A stretch of DNA of 64,000 nt, from assembly GCF_009696065.1 (NCBI RefSeq), contig NZ_VUMS01000004.1:107597-171596 (forward strand). Reading direction: 5' to 3'. This stretch comes from Oliverpabstia intestinalis. Its GTDB lineage: Bacteria; Bacillota; Clostridia; Lachnospirales; Lachnospiraceae. Below the pieces are notes generated by a model. That model searched no databases and was not told the origin of the DNA. It worked only from the letters and a program-made list of their open reading frames with translations. The number at the start of each line of letters is the position of its first letter. Within the stretch, counting starts at the first letter, position 1. The position numbers and the translations under genes were made by a program. This document shows positions 63,360-64,000 of this stretch, piece by piece.

Positions 63360-63878
63360 ATGGGTAAACAATCTACCAGGGAAAACAAAACAATTTACCA
63401 GCTTTGCCGGGAAGCTGCAGGGCTTACAAGGGCAGAAGCAAGTGATAAAATGGAGGCTGTCTCGGATTCTAAAATCGAAAAATTCGAATACGAAACACAG
63501 GAGCCTACACCTTACGATATCATTCAAATGGCTGATGCTTATAAGCGACCGGATCTCTGCAACTATTACTGCTCACACAAATGTGAAATAGGCCACCGCT
63601 ATGTTCCAGAAGTAGAAGTGACTGATCTGTCAAATATCATCCTGGAGACAATTGCCGGTCTGAATGAAATCAATCCTCTTACCGGTCGTCTGATCCAGAT
63701 TGCCCGTGACGGTAAGATCAGCGATGATGAAATGAAAGATTTTGCTTATATCAGTAAAAAACTTGATGAAATTTCTTTAGCCATAGACTCTTTGAATCTT
63801 TGGGTAGATAAGACCGCCGGAGAACAAGGGCTTAATCTTGAGCTCTTAAATGCCGAAAAAGAAAAATTAAAATGGTAG
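63360..63878 (+). CDS. XRE-like helix-turn-helix regulator
   Basis: A 172-residue protein. The N-terminal third is an HTH of the XRE type (TIYQLCREAAGLTRAEASDK, KIEKFEYETQEPTPYDII), followed by a short Cys-rich patch (DLCNYYCSHKCEIGH) and a helical C-terminal half (ISKKLDEISLAIDSL). Start after GGGGAGGAAATTCTC. Its stop codon is at the very edge of a transposon-like left end, so the C-terminus may have been set by insertion. Targets unknown. Confidence 0.75.
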   Translation: MGKQSTRENKTIYQLCREAAGLTRAEASDKMEAVSDSKIEKFEYETQEPTPYDIIQMADAYKRPDLCNYYCSHKCEIGHRYVPEVEVTDLSNIILETIAGLNEINPLTGRLIQIARDGKISDDEMKDFAYISKKLDEISLAIDSLNLWVDKTAGEQGLNLELLNAEKEKLKW

Positions 63879-64000
63879 TGTAAAAAAGTTTGTGTTTCTG
63901 GTAAAAAATGGCTCCTTTTTGGTAAGAATTCAGATATGACAATTCTTATCGAAAAGGAGTATTTTTATGGCAGTTGCAAAGGAACAAATTCGACAGATTA
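63878..64000 (+). mobile_element. Probable left end of an IS256-family element (truncated by window edge)
   Basis: Begins GTGTAAAAAAGTTTGTGTTT directly after the XRE stop codon; this kind of end is common in IS256/Mutator-type elements. A transposase-like reading frame starts 90 bp inside (63967). The rest lies outside the window. Confidence 0.55.
63967..64000 (+). CDS. Start of a probable IS256-family transposase (5' 11 codons)
   Basis: MAVAKEQIRQI at the window edge after GAAAAGGAGTATTTTT. The opening resembles Mutator/IS256 transposases of Clostridia as I recall them. Only eleven residues are visible, so the call is tentative. Confidence 0.5.
   Translation, partial: MAVAKEQIRQI

Overview
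The window reads as chromosome of a Gram-positive, anaerobic, spore-forming Clostridia, most likely a gut Lachnospiraceae (Blautia/Dorea-like; the genus is an inference). Grounds: a spore-maturation gene (spmA), RicT, paired GlgC/GlgD, an electron-confurcating lactate dehydrogenase/Etf set, a flavodiiron protein with fused rubredoxin, strong AGGAGG ribosome binding sites, and T-box, SAM and Mn2+ leaders. No rRNA, tRNA or CRISPR array was recognised.

Layout. 1-7 kb: 3'-truncated spmA, a cytosolic GH20 hexosaminidase, then a minus-strand housekeeping run (rsmI, a TrmN6-like methylase, ricT, holB, a guanylate-kinase-like gene). 7-22 kb: metK behind a SAM riboswitch, a MATE transporter, glgC-glgD, a PhoR/OmpR-type two-component pair, glgP, and ileS behind a T-box. 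22-35 kb: GH3 beta-glucosidase, a membrane-anchored D,D-carboxypeptidase, the lactate operon (etfB-etfA-glcD-like plus a YkvI permease), a VOC protein, a DEDDh exonuclease and a second two-component pair. 35-38 kb: recQ and a small gene amid dense repeats.

38.2-54.3 kb is the most interesting part: about 16 kb of genes all on the minus strand. In transcription order they are TetR regulator, hypB, a 928-residue FAD/Fe-S oxidoreductase, hypA and a DUF5692 membrane protein; then, behind a new promoter, an SsuBCA-like ABC importer, a thioredoxin, an arylsulfate-sulfotransferase-like protein and trxB; then, after an inserted miniature element, metY, a siroheme sulfite reductase, a TusA-like protein, a thioredoxin, a ThiS-like carrier ending in GGGC, a ThiF-like activator and a JAMM protease. 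The last block matches the protein-thiocarboxylate route to homocysteine. The whole looks like an anaerobic organosulfur scavenging island: import, desulfuration or transfer, sulfite reduction, and sulfide loading on a carrier protein for homocysteine. HypA/HypB appear without any hydrogenase.

54.5-64 kb: an MBL hydrolase, a Crp/Fnr regulator divergent from the flavodiiron gene with a palindrome centred near -41.5, a membrane-anchored EEP-fold enzyme, a Mn2+-riboswitch operon (CaCA antiporter and GDT1-type Mn exporter), a second MATE gene, an XRE regulator and the left end of a probable IS256-family element.

The intergenic DNA carries at least three repeat classes: large near-perfect palindromes (four, two of them sharing a conserved core but having unrelated, self-complementary arms), a GTAACT...AGTTAC miniature element (four copies), and a CTAGAGCGTGTCTGAAAAA terminal-repeat element (two copies, plus one inverted pair that brackets recQ).
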